Source: Cepaea nemoralis (taxonomy: Eukaryota; Mollusca; Gastropoda; Stylommatophora; Helicidae). From it: a stretch of DNA of 64,000 nt. Of the stretch, positions 55,131-64,000 are shown piece after piece (within the stretch, counting starts at the first letter, position 1; the number at the start of each line of letters is the position of its first letter). The translations under genes were made by a program, and so were the position numbers. Location of the stretch: assembly GCA_014155875.1 (NCBI GenBank), contig JACEFZ010028139.1, positions 124,001 to 188,000 on the forward strand, given 5' to 3'. The notes under the pieces were generated by a model that saw only the letters and a list, made by a program, of their open reading frames with translations, did not search any database and was not told the origin of the DNA.

Positions 55131-55970
55131 GAACCGCTACCGATTCTCGCTCAAGTTATGTTACTCACGAGAATATACAGGATTACGGAGAAAGACGTTA
55201 ACACCTAGGCCAGTGAGACCGGTTAGTGTGAGCTAGCATATAATATGTGAGCTAAGCTAATAATATTGCTATTATGAATTGCATACACATCCGCCTGTTT
55301 ATATTGATTGTTTTTTATGTGTTTTGGTTTTCTAAAACTGGTATGCTTTATTTGAAAACTTGATACTGATAATCGTGTGTTATTATTATGATGCCACTTT
55401 CAATTGTAAATTTTGTAAATCTAATATTGATTATGTGGTTGTTTCGGGATTTGAAATTTAAATATTGAGCACAACCCACTACTGGCAACGCCGATCGCAT
55501 TCTGGTACGAACCTAAGGCCTATCCATGTCAATATGGAAGCACTATACTCGAGTTTCGCCCTCATTTGAGCTCGTCAGTAGTGCATATCCCTGACCGGAT
55601 CCGGAAACAGTCCCGGATCACGCGTGTGAAGCGGGTGTGTAACCACGCGGCACACACTGGACACACCAAATTATCACAACAGAACATCACAACGCTATCC
55701 ATCGTAGGCTATGCTCAAGATTGCCCAATCGCCGCGACCGACGTCCGTCAATTGATGGGACCCGAACGATCAGGACTTCTCACTGGCAAGGAACACCAGG
55801 CCTCCTAATCTAATATCCTCCTAATAGCCTCCTAATCAAAATCTAATATTGTGTTGAGAAACTGTTCAAAGTTCTATCTGGCAAAGTGATTCTTCCTACA
55901 GTTAAGACACATTAAGCTGTATGACCTAAAATTAAATCTGGTAATTGTTTATTCTAAAATTAGTAACGTA
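55130..55970. other. Intron stretch with an unusual GC-rich island
   Basis: 55490-55800 is richer in CG than its surroundings (GACCGGATCCGGAAAC, CGCGACCGACGTCCGTC). It may be an unidentified transposable element or a recent insert. No conserved ORF. Confidence 0.4.
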
Positions 55971-55974
55971 GTAG

Positions 55975-56090
55975 ACAACTGGCAAGGTTAAGGGGGGAAA
56001 AAACAAGAAGAAGGCAGAGAAGTAAATATCTGGATGGCTTGGCGACGTGCATGGTTAGAACTGGAATACTGAGCTGATCCAGTTTTGATG
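55975..56090 (+). mobile_element. LINE fragment, family B, short and decayed
   Basis: Contains CTGGCAAGGTTAAGG, AAATATCTGGATGGCTTGGC and ACTGAGCTGATCCA in the order of the 14261-14509 tail. Confidence 0.6.
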
Positions 56091-56768
56091 TATAGAAATG
56101 TCACATATGTTTTTCATATGTCTTAGCATAACATTTACTTAAGTTTGTAACATGTCAAAACATAGAATGTCACATATGTTTATGATATATATGTCTTAGC
56201 ATAAGTTATTTGTATTTGTGAGATGTCAAAACATAGAATGTCACATATGTTTATGATATGTCTTAGCATAACAGTTACTTGTGTTTGTGACATGTCAAAA
56301 CATAGACTGTCACATATGTTTATGATATGTCTTAGCATAACAGTTACTTATGTTTGTGACATGTCAAAACATAGACTGTCACATATGTTTATATAAAAAA
56401 GTCGCTTAAAAGTCGACAGGGTCGACTTCATTGCACCGGTTTTATCCCATATGGCTCGGTCTCTTTCCGCAGCACGGAAAGCGTCACACAAAGCACGAAC
56501 TCCGTAGCTTTTAGCGACGACCCACAGGAGTCTCCGAAACATTTAACTCGTAGACCGAAGGACGCGGCCCGGAATCGAACCCACAACCTTCGGAGCACAA
56601 GTCAAACGGCTTGACCACTTTGCCACTATGTCTTAGCATAACAGTTACTTGTGTTTGTGACATGTCAAAACATAGAATGTCACATATGTTTATGATATGT
56701 CTTAGCATAACAGTTACTTGTGTTTGTGACATGTCAAAACATAGACTGTCACATATGTTTATGATATG
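56085..56768. repeat. 69-bp tandem array interrupted by a SINE
   Basis: Unit contains CACATATGTTTATGATATGT, CTTAGCATAACAGTTACTTG and TGACATGTCAAAACATAG. Four copies lie left of the SINE (to 56393) and about two right of it (from 56628). Confidence 0.92.
56394..56627 (-). mobile_element. tRNA-derived SINE, family T2, young copy
   Basis: On the minus strand it starts GTGGCAAAGTGGTCAAGCCG (A box). It continues with TTGTGGGTTCGATTCCGGGC (intact B box), then a body with GCTACGGAGTTCGTGCTTTG. About 234 bases. A pol III promoter of this quality could still be transcribed. Related copies lie at 62277-62515 and 9330-9500. Confidence 0.88.
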
Positions 56769-57249
56769 AGTCTAAAACACCTTTTACACACACATGTCCA
56801 ACTCACGGGATGTTGCATGCACTACCATTAAGTAAAGTTGTGTCTGTGTCATGGAGTAAGAAGTCATATGGCATAGTGGACGATGGGAACCTCGATATAT
56901 GCAGCCCACACAAGGGCATTCTCCCGCTGTTTATGCTTCATTTCGACACTGCAAGGTGCAAGAGAAACCTGATGAGATGAGATGATGGCATAGTAGATAG
57001 TGCATAGACATGCCGACACATCAATTCAGGTTCATCCTCCAATTGAGGATTGAATGTTCCCAGTTGCATGCTGTTCTGGTGTTGAATCAGCCTTGAAAAC
57101 TAGACACTAGAGATTTCTCTGAAGGATTGGTGATGCTGAAAGGAACTCAACTTCATAATGCAGTAATTAAGTGTATATGGAATCCTTTTCCTTTACACTC
57201 ACAATCATATGGCATATGTTAAGATTGTTTCACATGATTTCATCTTCAG

Positions 57250-57367
57250 CTACTCTGTCTGATAGTCAACCACAGCCTGCAGCCAGCTCTTCCCCACAGT
57301 ACAGCAATCTGGACCTGGCACAAGATCTGTCCAGCATCTTCACTCAAGCCAGTCAACCACTGTTTAG
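57250..57367 (+). CDS. HUWE1: HUWE1 exon 24 of window (last one visible)
   Basis: Acceptor TTTCATCTTCAG before 57250, donor TTTAG|GTATGT after 57367; phase 1 in, phase 2 out. Encodes TLSDSQPQPAASSSPQYSN, LDLAQDLSSIFTQASQPLF. The hydrophobic end may be the start of a folded segment leading to the ubiquitin-binding motifs. No later exon starting in phase 2 is visible up to 64000. Confidence 0.83.
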
Positions 57368-57464
57368 GTATGTCTTGTCATGTATGGGCTGCAGTTGAAG
57401 TAGAAGATATCACATTGCGGTTAATATGAAACAAAAGTGATTGTTGTGGTTACTTTAATATGAT

Positions 57465-60400
57465 TGGTTAGTTGTGCTAGTCTAGTGGTTAGTGCACCAG
57501 CTCATCAACACAGGTTAGTTGTGCTAGTCTAGTGGTTGGTGCACCAGCTCATCAACACAGGTTAGTTGTGCTAGTCTAGTGGTTGGTGCACCAGCTCATC
57601 AACACAGGTTAGTTGTGCTAGTCTAGTGGTTGGTGCACCAGCTCATTAACACAGGTTAGTTGTGCTAGTCTAGTGGTTGGTGCACCAGCTCATCACACAG
57701 GTTAGTTGTGCTAGTCTAGTGGTTGGTGCACCAGCTCATCAACACAGGTTAGTTGTGCTAGTCTAGTGGTTGGTGCACCAGCTCATCAACACAGGTTAGT
57801 TGTGCTAGTCTAGTGGTTGGTGCACCAGCTCATCAACACAGGTTAGTTGTGCTAGTCTAGTGGTTGGTGCACCAGCTCATCAACACAGGTTAGTTGTGCT
57901 AGTCTAGTGGTTAGTGCACCAGCTCATCAACACAGGTTAGTTGTGCTAGTCTAGTGGTTGGTGAACCAGCTCATCAACACAGGTTAGTTGTGCTAGTCTA
58001 GTGGTTGGTGCACCAGCTCACCAACACAGGTTAGTTGTGCTAGTCTAGTGGTTGGTGCACCACCTCACCAACACAGGTTAGTTGTGCTAGTCTAGTGGTT
58101 AGTGCACCAGCTCACCAACACAGGTTAGTTGTGCTAGTCTAGTGGTTAGTGCACCAGCTCATCAACACAGGTTAGTTGTGCTAGTCTAGTGGTTAGTGCA
58201 CCAGCTCATCAGCACAGGTTAGTTGTGCTAGTCTAGTGGTTAGTGCACCAGCTCACCAACACAGGTTAGTTGTGCTAGTCTAGTGGTTAGTGCACCAGCT
58301 CACCAACACAGGTTGTGCTAGTCTAGTGGTTAGTGCACCAGCTCACCAACACAGGTTAGTTGTGCTAGTCTAGTGGTTAGTGCACCAGCTCACCAACACA
58401 GGTTAGTTGTGCTAGTCTAGTGGTTAGTGCACCAGCTCATCAACACAGGTTAGTTGTGCTTGTCTAGTGGTTAGTGCACCAGCTCACCAACACAGGTTAG
58501 TTGTGCTAGTCTAGTGGTTAGTGCACCAGCTCACCAACACAGGTTAGTTGTGCTAGTCTAGTGGTTAATGCACCAGCTCACCAACACAGGTTAGTTGTGC
58601 TAGTCTAGTGGTTAGTGCACCAGCTCATCAACACAGGTTAGTTGTGCTAGTCTAGTGGTTAGTGCAACAGCTCATCAACACAGGTTAGTTGTGCTAGTCT
58701 AGTGGTTAGTGCACCAGCTCATCAACACAGGTTAGTTGTGCTAGTCTAGTGGTTAGTGCACCAGCTCATCAACACAGGTTAGTTGTGCTAGTCTAGTGGT
58801 TAGTGCACCAGCTCGTCAACACAGGTTAGTTGTGCTAGTCTAGTGGTTAGTGCACCAGCTCATCAACACAGGTTAGTTGTGCTAGTCTAGTGGTTAGTGC
58901 ACCAGCTCACCAACACAGGTTAGTTGTGCTAGTCTAGTGGTTAGTGCACCAGCTCATCAACACAGGTTAGTTGTGCTAGTCTAGTGGTTAGTGCACCAGC
59001 TCACCAACACAGGTTAGTTGTGCTAGTCTAGTGGTTAGTGCACCAGCTCACCAACACAGGTTAGTTGTGCTAGTCTAGTGGTTAGTGCACTAGCTCATCA
59101 ACAGGTTAGTTGTGCTAGTTTAGTGGTTAGTGCACCAGCTCATCAACACAGGTTAGTTGTGCTAGTCTAGTGGTTAGTGCACCAGCTCATCAACACAGGT
59201 TAGTTGTGCTAGTCTAGTGGTTAGTGCACCAGCTCACCAACACAGGTTAGTTGTGCTAGTCTAGTGGTTAGTGCACCAGCTCACCAACACAGGTTAGTTG
59301 TGCTAGTCTAGTGGTTAGTGCACTAGCTCATCAACACAGGTTAGTTGTGCTAGTCTAGTGGTTGGTGCACCAGCTCATCAACACAGGTTAGTTGTGCTAG
59401 TCTAGTGGTTGGTGCACCAGCTCATCAACACAGGTTAGTTGTGCTAGTCTAGTGGTTGGTGCACCAGCTCATTAACACAGGTTAGTTGTGCTAGTCTAGT
59501 GGTTGGTGCACCAGCTCATCAACACAGGTTAGTTGTGCTAGTCTAGTGGTTGGTGCACCAGCTCATCAACACAGGTTAGTTGTGCTAGTCTAGTGGTTGG
59601 TGCACCAGCTCATCAACACAGGTTAGTTGTGCTAGTCTAGTGGTTGGTGCACCAGCTCATCAACACAGGTTAGTTGTGCTAGTCTAGTGGTTGGTGCACC
59701 AGCTCATCAACACAGGTTAGTTGTGCTAGTCTAGTGGTTGGTGCACCAGCTCATCAACACAGGTTAGTTGTGCTAGTCTAGTGGTTAGTGCACCAGCTCA
59801 TCAACACAGGTTAGTTGTGCTAGTCTAGTGGTTGGTGAACCAGCTCATCAACACAGGTTAGTTGTGCTAGTCTAGTGGTTGGTGCACCAGCTCACCAACA
59901 CAGGTTAGTTGTGCTAGTCTAGTGGTTGGTGCACCAGCTCACCAACACAGGTTAGTTGTGCTAGTCTAGTGGTTAGTGCACCAGCTCACCAACACAGGTT
60001 AGTTGTGCTAGTCTAGTGGTTAGTGCACCAGCTCATCAACACAGGTTAGTTGTGCTAGTCTAGTGGTTAGTGCACCAGCTCATCAACACAGGTTAGTTGT
60101 GCTAGTCTAGTGGTTAGTGCACCAGCTCACCAACACAGGTTAGTTGTGCTAGTCTAGTGGTTAGTGCACCAGCTCACCAACACAGGTAGTTGTGCTAGTC
60201 TAGTGGTTAGTGCACCAGCTCACCAACACAGGTTAGTTGTGCTAGTCTAGTGGTTAGTGCACCAGCTCACCAACACAGGTTAGTTGTGCTAGTCTAGTGG
60301 TTAGTGCACCAGCTCATCAACACAGGTTAGTTGTGCTAGTCTAGTGGTTAGTGCACCAGCTCACCAACACAGGTTAGTTTGTGCTAGTCTAGTGGTTAGT

Positions 60401-61980
60401 GCACCAGCTCACCAACACAGGTTAGTTGTGCTAGTCTAGTGGTTAAGTGCACCAGCTCACCAACACAGGTTAGTTGTGCTAGTCTAGTGGTTAGTGCACC
60501 AGCTCATCAACACAGGTTAGTTGTGCTAGTCTAGTGGTTAGTGCACCAGCTCATCAACACAGGTTAGTTGTGCTAGTCTAGTGGTTAGTGCACCAGCTCA
60601 TCAACACAGGTTAGTTGTGCTAGTCTAGTGGTTAGTGCACCAGCTCATCAACACAGGTTAGTTGTGCTAGTCTAGTGGTTAGTGCACCAGCTCAGTCAAC
60701 ACAGGTTAGTTGTGCTAGTCTAGTGGTTAGTGCACCAGCTCATCAACACAGGTTAGTTGTGCTAGTCTAGTGGTTAGTGCACCAGCTCACCAACACAGGT
60801 TAGTTGTGCTAGTCTAGTGGTTAGTGCACCAGCTCATCAACACAGGTTAGTTGTGCTAGTCTAGTGGTTAGTGCACCAGCTCACCAACACAGGTTAGTTG
60901 TGCTAGTCTAGTGGTTAGTGCACCAGCTCACCAACACAGGTTAGTTGTGCTAGTCTAGTGGTTAGTGCACTAGCTCATCAACAGGTTAGTTGTGCTAGTT
61001 TAGTGGTTAGTGCACCAGCTCATCAACACAGGTTAGTTGTGCTAGTCTAGTGGTTAGTGCACCAGCTCATCAACACAGGTTAGTTGTGCTAGTCTAGTGG
61101 TTAGTGCACCAGCTCACCAACACAGGTTAGTTGTGCTAGTCTAGTGGTTAGTGCACCAGCTCACCAACACAGGTTAGTTGTGCTAGTCTAGTGGTTAGTG
61201 CACTAGCTCATCAACACAGGTTAGTTGTGCTAGGTCTAGTGGTTAGTGCACCAGCTCATCAACACAGGTTAGTTGTGCTAGTCTAGTGGTTAGTGCACCA
61301 GCTCATCAACACAGGTTAGTTGTGCTAGTCTAGTGGTTAGTTCACCAGCTCATCAACACAGGTTAGTTGTGCTAGTCTAGTGGTTAGTGCACCAGCTCAT
61401 CAACACAGGTTAGTTGTGCTAGTCTAGTGGTTAGTGCACCAGCTCATCAACACAGGTAGTTGTGCTAGTCTAGTTTAGTGCACCAGCTCATCAACACAGG
61501 TTAGTTGTGCTAGTCTAGTGGTTAGTGCACCAGCTCATCAACACAGGTTAGTTGTGCTAGTCTAGTGGTTAGTGCACCAGCTCATCAACACAGGTTAGTT
61601 GTGCTAGTCTAGTGGTTAGTGCACCAGCTCACCAACACAGGTTAGTTGTGCTAGTCTAGTGGTTAGTGCACCAGCTCATCAACACAGGTTAGTTGTGCTA
61701 GTCTAGTGGTTAGTGCACCAGCTCATCAACACAGGTTAGTTGTGCTAGTCTAGTGGTTAGTGCACCAGCTCATCAACACAGGTTAGTTGTGCTAGTCTAG
61801 TGGTTAGTGCACCAGCTCATCAACACAGGTTAGTTGTGCTAGTCTAGTGGTTAGTGCACCAGCTCATCAACACAGGTTAGTTGTGCTAGTCTAGTGGTTA
61901 GTGCACCAGCTCATCAACACAGGTTAGTTGTGCTAGTCTAGTGGTTAGTGCACCAGCTCACCAACACAGGTTAGTTGTGC
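57465..61980. repeat. 47-bp satellite array, about 96 copies
   Basis: Unit GTTAGTTGTGCTAGTCTAGT then GGTTAGTGCACCAGCTCACCAACACAG, head to tail over 4.5 kb. Variants (GGTTAGTG/GGTTGGTG, CATCAACA/CACCAACA) are spread in blocks. Rare variants recur at matching offsets about 1.83-1.88 kb apart, so a higher-order repeat exists. CTAGTGGTTAGTGCACC resembles the A box of the tRNA-derived SINEs in this window; no B box is present. Confidence 0.96.
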
Positions 61981-62276
61981 TATAGTATGTCCCGAAAAGA
62001 ATGCCTTCATTCACGATCAATTATTTTGAAAACTGTCTGTTGCATCGTTATGAAATTTTTCCTGCCGTCTTATATTTACCCCCACCCAAGGAATATGTCT
62101 TTGATAAGTCCAAAAGCAACTTAAATCATCGAAAGCGGCGACATTTCTTTGATGTTTTGCTGAAAAACTAGTGATTTCTCGCTAACAATTTGTGTTTACA
62201 GTAATGGACCGCTCCTCCAATTCAGATGACACACAAGGCAGAGCAGATTCATATGGGAGTGGGTGCAATGAAAGAA
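61981..62276. other. Possible end of a Tc1/mariner-like element
   Basis: The array stops exactly at TATAGTATGTCCCGAAAAGA. A TA next to (A)GTATGTCCC resembles ends of Tc1/IS630-type elements, and a matching type of transposase lies downstream on the minus strand. The partner end is outside the window, so this is only a suggestion. Confidence 0.4.
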
Positions 62277-62515
62277 CTAGCTTAAAAGTCTACAGGGTCA
62301 GCTGCATTTGCACCGGTTGTATCCCATATGGCTCAGTTTTCTTTTCCAGCAGCGCGGAAAGCGTCGCACAAAGCACAAACTCCGTACCTCCAGCGACGCA
62401 TCCTCGGGAGTCTCCGAAAAAATGTACTCGTGAAATGGGCACTGGCCCGGAATTGAACATACAACCTTCGGAGGCCAAGTCAGACGGCTTGACCACTTCA
62501 CCACAGAGAATCCCG
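62277..62515 (-). mobile_element. tRNA-derived SINE, family T2, older copy
   Basis: Minus strand has GTGGTGAAGTGGTCAAGCCG (A box), GTATGTTCAATTCCGGGCC (B box with changes), and a body matching 56394-56627 with small gaps. Confidence 0.85.
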
Positions 62516-63349
62516 AGAGGGGTGTATATTTGAATAGACAGAATTTACAGAGGCAGGGGTAAATAATTTGAAATGACAGGAAAATAGGAGTAATTTCTTA
62601 CCTTATTTTCATTCCTTCTGTTTCTTCAGCTGCTGGGTTTAAAAATGGTGTACACAAGTATTCGTGTTAGCTTTTTTATATTGAGTTCGTGAAAAGCTTC
62701 CAAATAGCTGTGGTTAATGTCGTATGGAGTGACCAGAAATGATAACGCAATTTAGTCATCAGTTCCAATTTTTTAAGGATCTGTTCAGCTGTCTGTGTAG
62801 TTTGTTCACACGTACACATGGGTGACAGACCCGCTTTGAGTCTTCGTGAAAGATTGTCTACTCTGCTGTTTACCTTCAGAAAATGGAACATGATTACCTT
62901 TTTGCATTTATGAAAATAGTTGTCAGTGTCTCGTAGTGGGCTTTTTCTTAACAAACCAAAAAGGGTTGGTCCTCTTTTGTTTGAAGTTTATAGATTGATT
63001 CATATGCACGTGTTTTTGTCCCCTTTGACAACGTGTTTGCTCTCATTTTTTTGGGTTATGCCACATTATGTCATTTTCCACTGCGGGGGACTCTTCTGTT
63101 TGTATTCAATGCGTTTTGGTTTTTTGTGTGTTTTTGGGGGGTTTTGTGTTTTTTTTCAAACAGTTGTTTGTCCCCGCTGGGGGGCCTTGGGAATTGAAAA
63201 TTCATCACGGGGAATAAAAAACTGTTTCCATTGACATTATGCTGATGCGTAATGTTTAGGGCCTGCAAATTCTTCTGAAATTTGTAGAAAAAACCCAGGT
63301 TGGGGGGCACGTGGATTAAGGTCGGCGATCTGCTCAAAATTTCATCGTT

Positions 63350-64000
63350 TTCGGAGGGATTCCAGTAGGTTGATGACTGCTCTCGGTTGCATAAAATTCA
63401 ATCCATCCTTTCTCCAATAATCCTCTTCCTCTTTCAACACATGGTCCTCACATTTTCCAGTAACTTTTATCAATATTTAATAGCGCGGACTGGATTAGCA
63501 TCCTGACATCAGACAATTTGAATATAGTATTGTCAACTGCCACCTGTCCTTTAATTTTAGCCCAGACAAGTTCTATAGGGTTAAAATGAGAATGGTACGG
63601 CGAAAGTCTCAAGCACCCATGACGATACTCTTCTATCAACTTGTCGATTTGATATTTCTTGCTTTTTGGCGTCTGTTATACAAGGGACAACAATTCTAGC
63701 TAGAAATACGTTTCTGGAAATGGTATATTTTCCATTCGGAGTAATATCTTTATTGCTCCCTTTGTGCTCGATGCTGTAGGTATTTTGTCTTCTTGGGCAA
63801 CAACATTGATATCATGCATTGTCCATAATTGGACATGACGGTCTATCTAGGGATGGAAGCACAGTATTCTCGAGCCAATCTCTAAATACATTACCATTCA
63901 TCTTATTATAATAATCCCTATTGTCTGTATGCTTTGATACGAACACGAGCCCAGCATTCTGTTGTAAGCCATTATGCGTATTACCAGCATGGGCCATGAC
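63350..64000 (-). pseudogene. DDE transposase (Tc1/IS630-like), decayed, runs off the edge
   Basis: Read from 63997 downward: DYYNKMNGNVFRDWLENTVL, then SLDRPSCPIMDNA (second catalytic Asp), then a stop. A shifted frame follows with DKIPTASSTKGAIKILLRME, and after another break SPYHSHFNPIELVWAKIKGQ (catalytic Glu in NPIE). The spacing and wording fit the DDE_3 superfamily found in Tc1-like elements. The first Asp lies beyond the window. At least two frame breaks. Confidence 0.85.

Larger units (their letters stand above)
570..57367 (+). other. HUWE1: HUWE1 gene, internal part (24 exons, both ends outside window)
   Basis: HUWE1 is a very large HECT E3 ubiquitin ligase (about 4,370 residues in human) acting in cytoplasm and nucleus on substrates such as MCL1, p53, MYC and histones. 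The window encodes about 1396 consecutive codons from the middle of the protein. Identification rests on order and wording of conserved blocks remembered from the human protein: VNEETG.RRP, PDTLHA, LGPAACR, KSAILRLL, GDKDCPALAR, LARIPHSLDLSSP, an acidic tract, RLLGPS.AAEILQL and LTRWTEE. All 24 exons join in one frame: entry needs one base to finish a codon, and the sum ends in phase 2. Introns range from about 0.4 to 9.5 kb and hold nearly all the mobile and tandem repeats. No HECT domain, start codon or stop codon is in the window. Confidence 0.95.

Noticed and set aside
57465..61980. Cluster of tRNA genes
   Set aside because: Only an A-box-like segment is present; no B box, no cloverleaf, and 47 bases is too short for a tRNA.
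57368..64000. A further HUWE1 exon at the right end
   Set aside because: I looked for an acceptor followed by an open frame with ubiquitin-binding-motif-like sequence (GVDPSFLAALP-type) and saw none.

Overview
This is eukaryotic, metazoan DNA: the coding sequence is split by GT-AG introns, and the space between exons is packed with LINEs, SINEs and minisatellites. Orthology and repeat content suggest a spiralian invertebrate, perhaps a gastropod mollusc. That placement is an inference from remembered repeat types, not from a search.

The window holds one host gene, on the plus strand: an internal part of HUWE1, the giant HECT-type E3 ubiquitin ligase. I place 24 consecutive coding exons between 570 and 57367, 4188 coding bases or about 1396 codons. 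They run from the end of the WWE domain, through the armadillo-like helical region, the long acidic tract and the central conserved block, into a Ser/Thr/Pro-rich disordered region. All 24 exons join in one frame with matching intron phases. The start, the ARM repeats, the UBA, most of WWE, the ubiquitin-binding motifs and the HECT domain lie outside the window. No HUWE1 exon is visible after 57367, so that intron is longer than 6.6 kb.

The introns carry several transposon systems. (1) A nearly full-length RNase H-bearing non-LTR retrotransposon (1951-6925, minus) sits with a target-site duplication inside an older tRNA-derived SINE. (2) A 1.65-kb element at 48455-50107 has the LINE's two ends, no ORF and its own 11-bp duplication. 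(3) Dispersed ~130-145-bp SINEs have a body equal to the LINE's 3' end. (4) There are many RTE-like LINE fragments and tails, one carrying a piggyBac-like MITE with TTAA duplications. (5) tRNA-derived SINEs, and a decayed DDE (Tc1/IS630-like) transposase that runs off the right edge.

The other striking trait is tandem repetition. At least 13 arrays lie in the introns, including a 4.5-kb array of a 47-bp unit with higher-order structure and a 2.9-kb array of a 48-bp unit with damaged-looking sequence. Several arrays lie against exons and repeat splice-site-like sequence (exons 11, 18, 20 and 21), so the gene is surrounded by decoy donors and acceptors. I see no second host gene, no RNA gene and no CRISPR array.
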